Positions 8,263-18,353 of a stretch of 64,000 nucleotides of DNA are shown piece by piece. Every line of letters starts with the position of its first letter. Position 1 is the stretch's first letter. A program made the translations under genes and the position numbers. The notes under the pieces were generated by a model. It did not search any database. It saw only the letters and a list, made by a program, of their open reading frames with translations, and was not told where the DNA came from. Source of the stretch: Paraburkholderia domus (GTDB taxonomy: Bacteria > Pseudomonadota > Gammaproteobacteria > Burkholderiales > Burkholderiaceae); contig NZ_CAJNAT010000016.1 in NCBI RefSeq assembly GCF_905220705.1, positions 1 to 64,000 of the forward strand, in the 5' to 3' direction.

Positions 8263-11200
8263 GTGGACGCAAGATTTCGGGATACTGGATTTTCGTTATC
8301 GCCGCCACGGCGACAGGCGTGATTCTCGTTTACTTTTTCGGTGCCAGCCTCGACCCCTCGCCTTTCCGTCGCATTGGCGGTGTGGTTATGGTGGGTGCCT
8401 TTTTGGTGCTTCTACGCGCTCACTTCTCCGCGGCATGGCGGTTCGCCGCTAGACACGCACCGGGTCGCAAGCCGGACCGGTATCAACGCGATCCCATGGC
8501 CAGAGTCGGTGCCGGAGGACAACAGAACAGTGCTCTTGTCGCGAATCGCCTCGACAGCCTCCGCATGACCCTGCAGGACCGCCACGGCTGGCGCTGGCGA
8601 TATCGCGACCGTTGGGTCGTGGTGGCTGGAGACGAGCCGCTTGTCGAGAGACTGGCGCCAGGCCTGACCGCGGCCGGGTACGCAATCGCGGGCAACACCG
8701 TGCTCCTGTACGCAAACCAGATTGGTGAGCGATTCGACAAAACGTGGCTCGACCAGATCCGCCGTCTGCGCCGGCGTCGCCCGGTTGACGCCATCGTGGG
8801 GGTCGTGCGGACAGAGACTTCGGGCAGCCAGCCATTAGACGGGGAGCGCACAGCGCAGCGGCTTGCGCGCCATGCCCGTGCACTGCGCTGGGCTGCGCCG
8901 GCTTATCTGCTGAATGCGACGGACTTCGGCATCGACACCACCGGGCCGGACGAGGTGATCGGTTGTACGTGGTCAAACGCGCGGACCCGCCTGGAAGAGA
9001 TCTACGGCTCATTGCGTGCTCTTTCGACCGATCTGGCTGATGCGGGCGTCGTCCGTCTCACGAAAGATCGGACAGACCGGTATGCGGGAGAATTGTCCGA
9101 ACACATCGCGCGATATGAGCGATTGTTATCCGAACTAGTCGTGCAGATTGGCCAGTCGCGTATCTGGCGCAGTGCCGTGCATGGCGTACTATTTGCCCCC
9201 CTCTTCAAGGAGCGCACTGCAACGGCTGTTGACGCCGCGAGGGATGAGGAAAAAACGAATGACGATGCAACCGTTGACGGCCCACAGAGCCATGTTGAGG
9301 AACATGCCGTCCCCCGTGGCGTCTGGCAGACGATCGCTGAGCACAGCCGCCACATCCACGGCCGCCGCTTCGGCTTCTCGTTCTCGACGACCGCCGCGTG
9401 GATAGCGACCGCGCTGGTTGGCCTATGGATCGCGGGCACCATGCTGTCGGGCTTCACGAACCGCTCGGCGATTGCGGGCGCCGCCAACACGGCTTCGAAC
9501 CTCTCGACCATACAAGACCCTACCCAGGCCGCGTTAGCCCTCGACGCCCTGCAAAAGCAGCTCGACACCCTCGAAGTCCGCCAGCGCGACGGCGCACCTT
9601 GGTACACCCGCTTCGGTCTGAACCGCGGCGCGGCACTCTTCGCTATGCTGTGGCCAAGCTACGAAAGGGGAGCAAGCAGCATTGTCGTCACTCCCATACG
9701 CGCGAAGCTTGAAGAGCGCCTGCGGCAGCTCGCGTCCCTGTCGGATGCGGAAATTGCGAGCGGCGGGGCTGCACAGATCAAGTCGGCGTACGACACGCTA
9801 AAGACGTACCTGATGCTCGCGAAGCCTGAACATGCCGATGCGAAATTCCTCACGCCGCAACTGTTCGCTACCGGCGAGCCGACTCGCCCGGTCGACTCGA
9901 CCCTGAGCGAAGGAGCATGGCAGGATCTGCGTCAGCATCTCGTGGTGTTCTACGCGAACCACCTCGGACAACGCGTATCAGCCATCGGCACGTCGCTCGT
10001 GATCATCGCTGACGCATCGCTCGTCGGCGGTACGCGACAGACGGTCATCGGCGTGAGAGGCATCCAGAACTCGACTGACACCCTCTATCAGCAAATCATC
10101 GATGACGCAAAGCCCAAGTATCCGCCGGTGTCCCTTTCGACGCTGTTGGGCGACACCAGCAGTCGGGGGCTGTTCAGCACAACAGCGACCGTACCGGGCG
10201 TTTTCACACGCGCAGCCTGGGATGAACGGATTTCGAAAGCAATCGACGAGGCGAGCGAACAGAGCAGCGTCGCCGGAGACTGGGTACTGTCCGACACCCG
10301 CACCAGTTCGCCAGCGACGGCGTCGCTGAAAGCCGAGCTACGGCAACGCTATTTCGACGATTACGCACGCGCATGGCAGGAGTTCCTAAACAACATCCGC
10401 TGGCAGCCGACACCAACGCTCTCCGGCACGGTCGATCAGTTGACGCTGCTCGGCGATCCGCAACGCTCGCCGCTCGTCGCGTTGATGAATGTCGTTGTGT
10501 ACCAGGCTGGCGCCGGCGCAACGACACAATCGCTCTCGGACACGCTGCTCAGCAAGGCGCAACAACTCGTCGGTACCGACGAAAAGGATCCCTCGAAGGT
10601 TGCCCAGCCGCAAAACGTTGCACCGCTCGCTGCCGCCTTCGGTCCCCTGTTGCGGCTGACGGGCAGCGATCTGGCCACCGGAAGCGCCAGCAACGGCAAG
10701 GCCTCTGTGCAGATGGCCGCGACAGGCGATCTGAGCCTTGCGCGTTTCCTGGAACGCGTAACCGCAATGCGCCTGAAGCTGCAGCAGATCATGATGAGCA
10801 ACGACCCGGACGCAATGTCACGCGCCGCGGCACAAGCCGTGCTGCAGGGCAAGACCTCAGACATCGCCGACAGCCGCGACTACGCAAGCCGCGTGGCTGC
10901 GAGTCTAGGCCAGCAATGGGCGGGCTTCGGCGACCTGTTCCAGCAGCCGCTCGATCAGACGTGGCAGGTCGTGCTACAGCCGGCGGCCTCGAGCCTGAAC
11001 GACACCTGGCGCACCGGCATTCTCACCGACTGGAATCGGAGCTTCGGTGGCCGCTACCCGTTCGCCGACTCCGACAACGATGCCTCGCTACCTGAAATGG
11101 CCCGCTTCATGCGTCCCGACAGTGGCGTAATCACCCAGTTCGTAACAACGCAGCTTGCGGGCGTCGTCGAGCGCCAGGGTGACCGTTGGGTAGCCGCGCA

Positions 11201-12092
11201 GGGATCAGGCCATAACTCGCTGACGATCGACCCGGCCTTCCTCACCGCGTTGAACATGCTCATGCGCGTGTCGACCTCGCTCTTTCCATCTGGCGATGCG
11301 CGCGTGCGCTTCGAACTGCGCGCAGTGTCGATGCCGGGCGTCACCGACATGAAGTTCGTGCTGTCGGGTCGGGAGCTGCATTACTTCAACCAGAAGGAAG
11401 AGTGGGCGCCGTTCATCTGGCCGGGCGACACACTGGAGAACATCTCGCGCATCGAATGGCAAACGCAGGACGGTGGCCTGCGCTCGGCCCTCGATACGCA
11501 GGGCCGGTTCGGGCTGATCCGGCTGCTCGAACGCGCGACGGTCACGTCGCAGGACAACGCGCGCTATCTGCTTGCCTGGACGCCGGACCAGAGTCAGGGC
11601 ATCCCGCTGAAAGTGCAACTGCGCAGCGAAGCCGGGGCGGGGCCGCTCGACGTGCTCGCCCTCCGGCACTTCTCCCTGCCGCAGCGGATTTTCCTGACGG
11701 GGCAGCCAAACGGCGCCCAGAGGCAGGCGCTCAGCGGGCTTCCGCCACTGCCGGCAGCGATGCTGGAATCAGCAAGGCTTGCGGAGGTGCCGCTCCCCTC
11801 GGGCTGGCCAAGCGGCATCAGCCAGATCGGCAACGCTGACACCGTCTCTCTGAATACAAGCCCCCATCCGGCAGCAACGGTCAGTGCACCGAAGCAGGCC
11901 CAGCAGGTCACGCCTAAAGTCACGGAAAGCCGCGCAAAGCCTGCGGCCAGCGAGGCGGCAGCGGTGACGGCGACGTCGATGGAATCCAGCGAGGGCAGGC
12001 CGCTGTCCGATTCGAAGCCCCCCCGGGCACGCCGGTCGAAAGCGGGAGTGACCCGCGCGAATGGTCTGCTGGCCGATGCATTTGTTTATTGA
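8259..12092 (+). CDS. tssM: TssM/IcmF inner membrane protein of T6SS, degenerate Walker A
   Basis: A 1277-residue IcmF-family protein, the large inner membrane subunit that with TssJ and TssL spans the envelope. Membrane segments lie near residues 9-29, 37-53 and 378-400, followed by the long periplasmic region ending in the IcmF C-terminal beta domain (DMKFVLSGRELHYFNQKEEW and following). In the cytoplasmic domain the place where family members carry a GxxGxGKT loop reads VVVAGDEPLVERL (about residues 118-130), so the Walker A Lys and Thr are missing. The later strand 'NTVLLYANQIG' and the 'RRRRPVDAIVGVV' strand keep the fold. The protein probably does not hydrolyse ATP. The C-terminal 70 residues are Ser/Ala/Lys/Arg-rich and likely disordered. 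Confidence 0.93.
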   Translation: MSGRKISGYWIFVIAATATGVILVYFFGASLDPSPFRRIGGVVMVGAFLVLLRAHFSAAWRFAARHAPGRKPDRYQRDPMARVGAGGQQNSALVANRLDSLRMTLQDRHGWRWRYRDRWVVVAGDEPLVERLAPGLTAAGYAIAGNTVLLYANQIGERFDKTWLDQIRRLRRRRPVDAIVGVVRTETSGSQPLDGERTAQRLARHARALRWAAPAYLLNATDFGIDTTGPDEVIGCTWSNARTRLEEIYGSLRALSTDLADAGVVRLTKDRTDRYAGELSEHIARYERLLSELVVQIGQSRIWRSAVHGVLFAPLFKERTATAVDAARDEEKTNDDATVDGPQSHVEEHAVPRGVWQTIAEHSRHIHGRRFGFSFSTTAAWIATALVGLWIAGTMLSGFTNRSAIAGAANTASNLSTIQDPTQAALALDALQKQLDTLEVRQRDGAPWYTRFGLNRGAALFAMLWPSYERGASSIVVTPIRAKLEERLRQLASLSDAEIASGGAAQIKSAYDTLKTYLMLAKPEHADAKFLTPQLFATGEPTRPVDSTLSEGAWQDLRQHLVVFYANHLGQRVSAIGTSLVIIADASLVGGTRQTVIGVRGIQNSTDTLYQQIIDDAKPKYPPVSLSTLLGDTSSRGLFSTTATVPGVFTRAAWDERISKAIDEASEQSSVAGDWVLSDTRTSSPATASLKAELRQRYFDDYARAWQEFLNNIRWQPTPTLSGTVDQLTLLGDPQRSPLVALMNVVVYQAGAGATTQSLSDTLLSKAQQLVGTDEKDPSKVAQPQNVAPLAAAFGPLLRLTGSDLATGSASNGKASVQMAATGDLSLARFLERVTAMRLKLQQIMMSNDPDAMSRAAAQAVLQGKTSDIADSRDYASRVAASLGQQWAGFGDLFQQPLDQTWQVVLQPAASSLNDTWRTGILTDWNRSFGGRYPFADSDNDASLPEMARFMRPDSGVITQFVTTQLAGVVERQGDRWVAAQGSGHNSLTIDPAFLTALNMLMRVSTSLFPSGDARVRFELRAVSMPGVTDMKFVLSGRELHYFNQKEEWAPFIWPGDTLENISRIEWQTQDGGLRSALDTQGRFGLIRLLERATVTSQDNARYLLAWTPDQSQGIPLKVQLRSEAGAGPLDVLALRHFSLPQRIFLTGQPNGAQRQALSGLPPLPAAMLESARLAEVPLPSGWPSGISQIGNADTVSLNTSPHPAATVSAPKQAQQVTPKVTESRAKPAASEAAAVTATSMESSEGRPLSDSKPPRARRSKAGVTRANGLLADAFVY

Positions 12093-12101
12093 GGTCAACC
12101 G

Positions 12102-13685
12102 GTGCTGACTCATTTCGTCAAGAATCTGCTGGGCACGAACCCGGCTCCTTCGTTGCCTCCCGCACGGGCCGACATCTGGTCGTCGTGGCTCGTGCCATTT
12201 CCCGGGGAACATCCCTGCGGCCGCGATCCCGGTTACGAGGACGCGTTCTTCGAACTGAAGGACGAAGCCGCGAAGCTCGGGGACATAGATGACGCCCTGA
12301 TCGTGCGTTCGTGCGAGCAGTTGATCAGAGAAACGGGCAAGGATCTGCGCGTGGCCGGCTACTACACCTTCGCGCGATTACGCCAGGACGGACCGGCGGG
12401 CTTTGCGGACGGCCTGGAACTGATCGCGGCGTTGGTCGATCGCTTTGGCGATGCGCTGCTGCCGGCACGTGCCGAAACGAAGAAGGGTGCGCTTGAGATA
12501 CTCGCGACCACGCGCATGGTCGATCTGCTCGAAAGCCGGGGCGAGTTCGTGCCGGCAGACCTTGAGCGCGCGATCGCGGCGCTCGACCTGCTCGTCATGC
12601 GTACCGGCGAGTGGCCCGAAGCGGCGCGTCCGAACCTGCAGCCGCTCGTCGCACGCTTTGAACGCAACGGCGAGTCGTCGCGCAGTGCCGATCAGGATGC
12701 GGACTCACCCCAGCAGGCAGCGCAAGGCGCCACGGGCAAGGCAACAGGCACCGTGTCTTCAACGCGCGATCTGCTCGATCAGGCGCGCACGATGGCGACA
12801 TGGCTGCGCGATCAGGAAAACGGCTACCTGCCGTCAGTGCGGCTCGTGCGCAGCGTGCGCTGGGACACGCTGCACGAGGTGCCGCCCGCCGACGTGCAGT
12901 TCCGCACGCGCCTCGTCCCCCCGCGCGCTGAACTGCGCCAGCAGATGAAGCGGCTCGTGTTGCAGAAGCACTGGCACGAACTGCTCGAACGGGTCGAAGG
13001 CGCATTCATGGAAGGCGTGAATCACCTGTGGTTCGACCTCCAGTACTTCCAGCACGTCGCGCTCGACCATGTCGGCGCACCGTATCACGCCTGGCGCGAA
13101 CTGTTGCGGGCTGACTTCGCGCTCTTTCTTGAACGCCTGCCCGGCGTCGAACGGCTTGCCTTCAACGACGGCACCCCGTTCGCGGACGACACCACGCTCG
13201 AATGGATCGCCCGGCACGCGGTCGTACGCAACCTCGAAGCGGGCGAGACGGTCGCGCCACTACCGGTCTCGACCGACAGCGACAACGATGCGACCGGTGA
13301 CTGGCCCGAGATCGAGGCACAGGCGAGAGATCTCGCCGCGAGCCAAAGCCTCGAGGCCGCGTTCGTGTGGCTGGAAGCGCTCCCCGGCCTAAGGACCGAA
13401 CGCCAGCGCTATCTGCAACGTTTCGTGATGGCACGCATCGCTGATCACGCAGGCCGCACTGATGCCGCGTTGCCGCTGCTGACCGAACTCGATGCCGCCA
13501 CGCAAACGGTGCCGCTCGTACGCTGGGAGCCGGCGCTCGCCTTTGAGGTGAAGCGCCAACTGATCAAGGCGCTCAAGGCGATGAGCAACCGCAAGGACGC
13601 GGACAGGTCCACGCTCGCCCGCCGCATCGACCAACTCCAGGGCGAGCTGACGGTGCTCGACCCTGCGCGAACCCTCGCGCTATAA
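12102..13685 (+). CDS. tssA: TssA baseplate/sheath-assembly protein
   Basis: A 527-residue protein with an N-terminal ImpA_N domain (hallmark FPGEHPCGRDPGYEDAFFEL near residues 30-50). The middle region has conserved 'EWPEAARPNL'-like segments, and a C-terminal helical part begins near residue 300. TssA caps or primes the polymerising sheath. GTG start at 12102, 9 bp after the tssM stop. A low-complexity Gln/Thr/Ser linker (about residues 195-225) joins the two halves. The C-terminal half is of the long VasJ/TagA-like type and not the short ClpV-linked type, an inference from length only. Confidence 0.9.
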   Translation: MLTHFVKNLLGTNPAPSLPPARADIWSSWLVPFPGEHPCGRDPGYEDAFFELKDEAAKLGDIDDALIVRSCEQLIRETGKDLRVAGYYTFARLRQDGPAGFADGLELIAALVDRFGDALLPARAETKKGALEILATTRMVDLLESRGEFVPADLERAIAALDLLVMRTGEWPEAARPNLQPLVARFERNGESSRSADQDADSPQQAAQGATGKATGTVSSTRDLLDQARTMATWLRDQENGYLPSVRLVRSVRWDTLHEVPPADVQFRTRLVPPRAELRQQMKRLVLQKHWHELLERVEGAFMEGVNHLWFDLQYFQHVALDHVGAPYHAWRELLRADFALFLERLPGVERLAFNDGTPFADDTTLEWIARHAVVRNLEAGETVAPLPVSTDSDNDATGDWPEIEAQARDLAASQSLEAAFVWLEALPGLRTERQRYLQRFVMARIADHAGRTDAALPLLTELDAATQTVPLVRWEPALAFEVKRQLIKALKAMSNRKDADRSTLARRIDQLQGELTVLDPARTLAL

Positions 13686-13700
13686 CAACGACGAGTTTCC

Positions 13701-15527
13701 ATGGACCAAGACGATTCAATCCTGCGCTACTACGAAGCCGAAATGCGCTACCTGCGTGAGTCCGGCAAGGAATTCGCGCAGGCACATCCCGACCGCGCGC
13801 GCATGCTCAACCTCGATCGCGTCGGCGATCGCGATCCCTCCGTCGAACGACTTTACGAAGGCTTCGCGTTCCTGACGGGGCGTCTGCAGCAGAAACTCGA
13901 CGACGAACTGCCTGAGCTGACCGAGGGGCTGGTGAGTCTGCTGTGGCCGCACTATCTGCGCATGATTCCGTCGCTGTCGATCGTGGAACTGTTTCCGCTT
14001 GCCGAAAAGCTGCAGAAAACGGAAACGGTGCCCGCCGGCGTGCCGGTACGCTCGGCGCCGATCGTGACGCCACCGCCGCCCGGCATGGAAGGCACGACAC
14101 CGAAAACGGTGCAATGCGTCTACCGTACGACGCAAGCGGTGGCGCTCCAACCGGTGCGCCTCGCGCATGCGGGACCTGACGTGCGCCACGACGGCCGTTC
14201 GGTGATCCGGCTGCGCTTCGACATCGACCACTCGGCGCAGCGTGAAGCGACCGATCTGTCGAGGCTGCGCCTATACCTGAACGCGGATCTGCCGACGGCG
14301 TTCGCAATGCACCTCGCGCTCACGCGCCAGGTCGACTCGATCGACTGGCGCATTCCTGAGGCACATCAGGATCGGGCGGCCGGCCAGGCACGTCTGCTGG
14401 AAGGCGTGAGCGTCGAACCCGCTGGCTTTACCACTGAAGAGCGCCTGTGGCCAAAAGCAGAAGCCGCCTTCTCCGGCTACCAGCTGCTGCTCGAATACTT
14501 CACGTTCCGCGAGAAGTTCCTGTTCGTTGATCTGTGCGGTCTGGATATCGCGAAGCTGCCGGCCAACGCGTTCAGCTTCGAACTGGAAATCCTGCTCAAA
14601 CACAGCTACCCGTCCGGCCAGCGCTTCACGGCGGAGAACGTGCGGCTCTTCTGTACGCCGGTCATCAACCTGTTTTCGCTCGACGCCGAACCGATTGACG
14701 TCACCCACCACGAGACGGAATACCGGGTCGTGGCCGCCGGCCACCAGGGGGCCAACGTCGAAACCTACTCGGTCGACGCGATCGAATCGTTCGATCACGC
14801 CAGCGCGCAGCGTTACGAGTATGTGCCGTTCGCCACGTTCCGGCACCGCGGCGGGATGCTGCGGCATGAGGCACCGGAGCGGTACTTCCATACCCGTGTC
14901 AGGCAGGGCGTGACAGGCCTGCGTGACACGTGGGTCATCCTCGGCGGCCACGCGTGGGAGTCGATGGAAGATCTGCCGGCGGAAAACCTGTCGCTACGTG
15001 TGACGGGCACGAACGGCATGCTGCCGCGAAAGGGTCTGCGCGAAGCGAGCATCAACGAACTGGGTGAGAGCACGCCGAACGTTTCGGCCGTGCGCAATCT
15101 GGCCGCACCGACGCTGCCGCTTTATCCGCCCACCGGCGACCGCTTCCAATGGCGGGTGCTGTCGCACCTTGCGCCGAACTTCCTGTCGATGATGGACGCG
15201 GAAGTGCTGCGTGGCGCACTGGCGCTCTATGACTGGACCCACGACGAGCTGAATCGCCGCCGCCTCGCAGGCATCCTGCACGTGTCGGAGGAACTGCTCG
15301 AAGAGGTATCGGGTGGTTCGGTTGAACGGGGTGTGCTGATCGAGGTCACGCTCGACAGTCATGCATTCGCGGGCGAGGGCGACGTGATGCTGTTCGGTGA
15401 ACTGCTGCACCGGTTCTTCGCGCTGTATGCGGAAATCAACCTGTTCACGAAGCTCGCGATCGTGAGTCTGCCGTCGCAGCAACGCACTGAATGGCCGCGC
15501 AGCAAGGCGCTGCGCTCCCCGCTATGA
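13701..15527 (+). CDS. tssF: TssF baseplate protein
   Basis: A 608-residue member of the TssF/VasA family. The N-terminus shows the family signature: 'LRYYEAEMRYLRESGKEFA' and 'DPSVERLYEGFAFLTGRL' followed by 'LLWPHYLRMIPS'. TssF forms a heterotrimer with two TssF and one TssG that builds the baseplate wedge around VgrG, in the cytoplasm under the membrane complex. The start at 13701 is 15 bp after tssA. The stop overlaps a tssG start as ATGA. Length matches the family (about 590-630). Confidence 0.95.
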   Translation: MDQDDSILRYYEAEMRYLRESGKEFAQAHPDRARMLNLDRVGDRDPSVERLYEGFAFLTGRLQQKLDDELPELTEGLVSLLWPHYLRMIPSLSIVELFPLAEKLQKTETVPAGVPVRSAPIVTPPPPGMEGTTPKTVQCVYRTTQAVALQPVRLAHAGPDVRHDGRSVIRLRFDIDHSAQREATDLSRLRLYLNADLPTAFAMHLALTRQVDSIDWRIPEAHQDRAAGQARLLEGVSVEPAGFTTEERLWPKAEAAFSGYQLLLEYFTFREKFLFVDLCGLDIAKLPANAFSFELEILLKHSYPSGQRFTAENVRLFCTPVINLFSLDAEPIDVTHHETEYRVVAAGHQGANVETYSVDAIESFDHASAQRYEYVPFATFRHRGGMLRHEAPERYFHTRVRQGVTGLRDTWVILGGHAWESMEDLPAENLSLRVTGTNGMLPRKGLREASINELGESTPNVSAVRNLAAPTLPLYPPTGDRFQWRVLSHLAPNFLSMMDAEVLRGALALYDWTHDELNRRRLAGILHVSEELLEEVSGGSVERGVLIEVTLDSHAFAGEGDVMLFGELLHRFFALYAEINLFTKLAIVSLPSQQRTEWPRSKALRSPL

Positions 15528-16630
15528 AGCTCAGAGCACTACCTGACCTGGAGCCGCTGGTCGCGTCGCTGCTCGCACGCGCTCCGATGATGAACTTCAT
15601 GCAGTTGTGTCGGCTGCTCGAAGTGCGCGTACCGGAGGATCCCGACTTCGGCACGCGTGACACGCCCGAACACGAACCCGTACGATTCCGCCCGCGAGCT
15701 CGGGTCGGCTTTCCTGCCGGCGAAATCGCCTCAGTCGAGTTCGACGAGGCGGATTTCACACACGGACCCGGCGTCCCGCCGACCGTGCGCACGACGTTCA
15801 TGGGTCTGTACGGCGTGGACGCGGCAATGCCGTCGCATATGATCGACGACATCGTGCTGCGAACGGAAGGACACGAAGCGCTCGAAGCGTTTCTCGACCA
15901 GTTCAATCACCGGTTTGTCACGCTGCTGTATCGCGCGTGGAAGAAGTATCGCTACCCGATCGGCTTCCGTCCTGGCGGCACCGATGCCCATTCGCGCAAG
16001 CTGCTGTCGCTGGCAGGTTTCGGCTGGGGTGAGAAACCCGCGCGCGCCGGATTGCCCGATTCGCGCGCACTCGCGCTGCTGGGACTGCTGATCCAGCGCA
16101 CGCGCACGCCGGAAGGTCTTGCCGGAGTCGTCGCACTCGCCGTGCCCGGTGTGGACGTTCGTGTCGACGAGTTCTTCCCGACCCTCAAGGGCGCGGGCAA
16201 GCCTCAACCGCTCACGTCCGCGGGCAGTGCCGGCAGCGCACAGGGCAACGGCAGGCGCCGGGGCATCGGTGGCGGCTACGTGCTGGGCACGCGCCTCGCG
16301 TACCGGAGCCGGGCTGCCCGCGTGACATTGCGGCCAGCGAGTGCGGAACAGGCTCACGACCTGTTGCCCGGCGCGTGGCTGCATCGCGAGCTGATGGCCT
16401 TTATTCGCCTTTACGCGGGTACGAAGGCCGACGTGTTCCTGCGCATGGAAGTGTCGTCGCGAATCGCACCCGCGCCGCAAATCGGCACGGCGCACGATGG
16501 TCCGGCGCCGCGTCTTGCGTGGACCACGGTCCTGCCTTCAGGCGACGAACGTCTGATCATCATTCCGCTCGGTTCTTATGAAGCATTTCCGGCGCCGGGA
16601 CCGAACCCATTCCTCGCGTCACCCGCCTGA
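15524..16630 (+). CDS. tssG: TssG baseplate protein
   Basis: A 368-residue TssG/VasB protein. It has the family 'MMNFMQLCRLLE' segment near the N-terminus, the middle 'IDDIVLRTEGHEALEAFLDQFNHRFVTLLYRAWKKY' region (a conserved helix pair, quoted as separate pieces of one helix), and the C-terminal 'LPGAWLHRELMAFIRLYAG' strand. It pairs with TssF in the baseplate wedge. An in-frame ATG at 15491 would add 11 residues and overlap tssF by 37 bases. I prefer 15524 because it gives the ATGA coupling seen at other junctions of this operon, but neither start has a strong Shine-Dalgarno sequence. Confidence 0.93.
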   Translation: MKLRALPDLEPLVASLLARAPMMNFMQLCRLLEVRVPEDPDFGTRDTPEHEPVRFRPRARVGFPAGEIASVEFDEADFTHGPGVPPTVRTTFMGLYGVDAAMPSHMIDDIVLRTEGHEALEAFLDQFNHRFVTLLYRAWKKYRYPIGFRPGGTDAHSRKLLSLAGFGWGEKPARAGLPDSRALALLGLLIQRTRTPEGLAGVVALAVPGVDVRVDEFFPTLKGAGKPQPLTSAGSAGSAQGNGRRRGIGGGYVLGTRLAYRSRAARVTLRPASAEQAHDLLPGAWLHRELMAFIRLYAGTKADVFLRMEVSSRIAPAPQIGTAHDGPAPRLAWTTVLPSGDERLIIIPLGSYEAFPAPGPNPFLASPA

Positions 16631-16645
16631 ATCTGGAGTACCTCT

Positions 16646-17179
16646 ATGCCCATCCGTTTAACCACGATCGTCCTTGCCGCCAGTCTGCTGCTCAGTGCAT
16701 GCGGTGCGTGGCAGAGTGTGTCGGACTCGACCTCGAGCGCGTATCACGCGGTCTTCTACAAACAGGTCAAGGTGCTGAACGTCGACCTGACCGCGCGTGG
16801 CTCGGTCAATCCCGACGAAGCGATGCGATCCACTTCGGTCGCAGTGCGCGTGTACCAGCTCAAGGATCGAAAGCGCTTCGACAAGGCGTCGTATGACGAT
16901 CTGCTGAAGAACGACAAGACCGTCCTCGCCCAGGATCTGCAGGCCAGCATTGCGACGGTAGTCAGTCCGGGCGCTTCCGCTAGCGTGTCGCAGCCGATGC
17001 AGCCCGACACGGAATACGTGGGCATCGTGGCGTTCTACCGTGACCCGGATTCGAATGGGACCTGGCGTCGTGTGGTCCCGAAGAAGAAACTGTCGGCAGA
17101 TGTGCCACTGAAGCTCGAACTGGTCGACCGGGAGCTGGTCGCGTTGAGCGACGTGGCAAAAGAAAGGCCTACGCAGTGA
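16646..17179 (+). CDS. tssJ: TssJ outer membrane lipoprotein of T6SS
   Basis: A 177-residue lipoprotein. The signal peptide ends in LSAC with lipidation at Cys19, and the residue after Cys is Gly, which fits outer membrane sorting. The mature part shows the transthyretin-like TssJ fold, with 'SVAVRVYQLKDRKRFDKASYDDLLKND' spread over residues 60-90 and the 'DTEYVGIVAFYRD' strand near residue 130. TssJ anchors the TssM periplasmic domain to the outer membrane. It is the last T6SS gene in the window. The Shine-Dalgarno sequence is ctggagtacc. The remaining core genes (tssB, C, D, E, H, K, L) are not here and would have to lie left of the window or elsewhere. Confidence 0.95.
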   Translation: MPIRLTTIVLAASLLLSACGAWQSVSDSTSSAYHAVFYKQVKVLNVDLTARGSVNPDEAMRSTSVAVRVYQLKDRKRFDKASYDDLLKNDKTVLAQDLQASIATVVSPGASASVSQPMQPDTEYVGIVAFYRDPDSNGTWRRVVPKKKLSADVPLKLELVDRELVALSDVAKERPTQ

Positions 17180-17212
17180 GGCGGGCGGCGCCGTGTCAAC
17201 GTTTTACCTGCC

Positions 17213-18349
17213 TTACCAGCCTTGAAAGCGCCTCCACTCGACACTGTTGCCATCCGCCGAAACCGCGTGATACTCGGGGAACTGCGCGCCGGTCGCGCAC
17301 GCATGATTCGGCAGGATGCGCAGCTTCATGCCGATCGGAAAGCGCTGCGCGATGTCGTCGACATGCGCGCCTTCCTCCGATGACGACAGTATTCCGTGCT
17401 CCTGATTGGCGCCGCTCACCATAAAACCGCCAAGCGGTGTTCCATTCAGCAGGCATGGCTGGCCATAGCCGAAATCGTGCGGCTGCTTCGAGGTGCCGCG
17501 ATCGCGGCTCATCGCCATCCAGCCTGCGTCGAGAATCGCCCAGCCTTTATCCGCCTGATGGCCGATCACGGTGGCGAGCACGCTGAGCGCGATATCTTCA
17601 AGCGCGCACACGCCGACGTTGTGCATGACCAGATCGAAGAACACGTAGACACCCGCTCGCACTTCGGTCACGCCGTCCAGTTGCTCGGCGGCCAGCGCCG
17701 TGGGCGTCGAACCGACGCTGACGGCTGGGCACGGAATGCCCGCGTCGCGCAGCCGCTCCGCCGCGCGCACGCAGCCCGCGCGTTCCTGCTCTGCTAGTGC
17801 GGCGAGCGCCTCCGGTGTATGAAGCTCGTAGCTGGAGCCGGCATGGGTCATCACGCCACCCACCTTGACCCCGTTCTCATGCAGAATCCGGCCGACTTCG
17901 AGCAGCGTGTCCTGTTCCGGCGTGATACCGGAACGGTGACCGTCGGTGTCCACCTCGATCCACACGTCGAAGGTTTCGCCGTGCTGGTCCGCAAATGCGG
18001 CGATGGCTGCGGCAGCGGTCGGATTGTCCACCACCAGCTTCAGATCGCAACCCTGGCGGCGCAGCGCCAGCGCTCGCGGCAGCTTTGAAGGCGCGATGCT
18101 GACCGCGTAAAGGATATCGCTGACGCCAGCCGCAAAGAACGCCTCCGCTTCTTTCAGGGTCGAGACCGTGATGCCGCGCGCACCGGCGGCGATCTGCGCA
18201 CGGACCACGTCGATGCACTTGGTGGTCTTGACGTGCGGACGGAAAGCGACGCCCAGTGTGTTCATATGACCCTGCATTCGCGCGATGTTCTTCTGCATCC
18301 GGGGGATGTCGATCAGCGCGGCAGGGGTGTCGATGTGGTCGAGTTTCAT
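17213..18349 (-). CDS. PLP-dependent D-serine dehydratase / D-threonine aldolase family enzyme
   Basis: A 378-residue enzyme of the metal- and PLP-dependent alanine-racemase-fold family, which includes D-threonine aldolase, eukaryotic-type D-serine dehydratase and D-3-hydroxyaspartate dehydratase. The PLP lysine is Lys41 in RPHVKTTK. The C-terminal zinc ligands are His349 and Cys351 in the NHACAT motif, and 'HRSGITPEQ' and 'GSTPTAL' contribute to PLP binding. The start at 18347-18349 follows from the conserved N-terminus (LDHIDTPAALIDIP); the frame is open further upstream but that part is not conserved-looking. It faces tssJ convergently and lies 4 bp from the HAD gene start region, so both are one operon behind the LysR regulator. 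The choice between aldolase and dehydratase cannot be made from sequence alone. Confidence 0.85.
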   Translation of the reverse strand: MKLDHIDTPAALIDIPRMQKNIARMQGHMNTLGVAFRPHVKTTKCIDVVRAQIAAGARGITVSTLKEAEAFFAAGVSDILYAVSIAPSKLPRALALRRQGCDLKLVVDNPTAAAAIAAFADQHGETFDVWIEVDTDGHRSGITPEQDTLLEVGRILHENGVKVGGVMTHAGSSYELHTPEALAALAEQERAGCVRAAERLRDAGIPCPAVSVGSTPTALAAEQLDGVTEVRAGVYVFFDLVMHNVGVCALEDIALSVLATVIGHQADKGWAILDAGWMAMSRDRGTSKQPHDFGYGQPCLLNGTPLGGFMVSGANQEHGILSSSEEGAHVDDIAQRFPIGMKLRILPNHACATGAQFPEYHAVSADGNSVEWRRFQGW

Positions 18350-18353
18350 ACTT

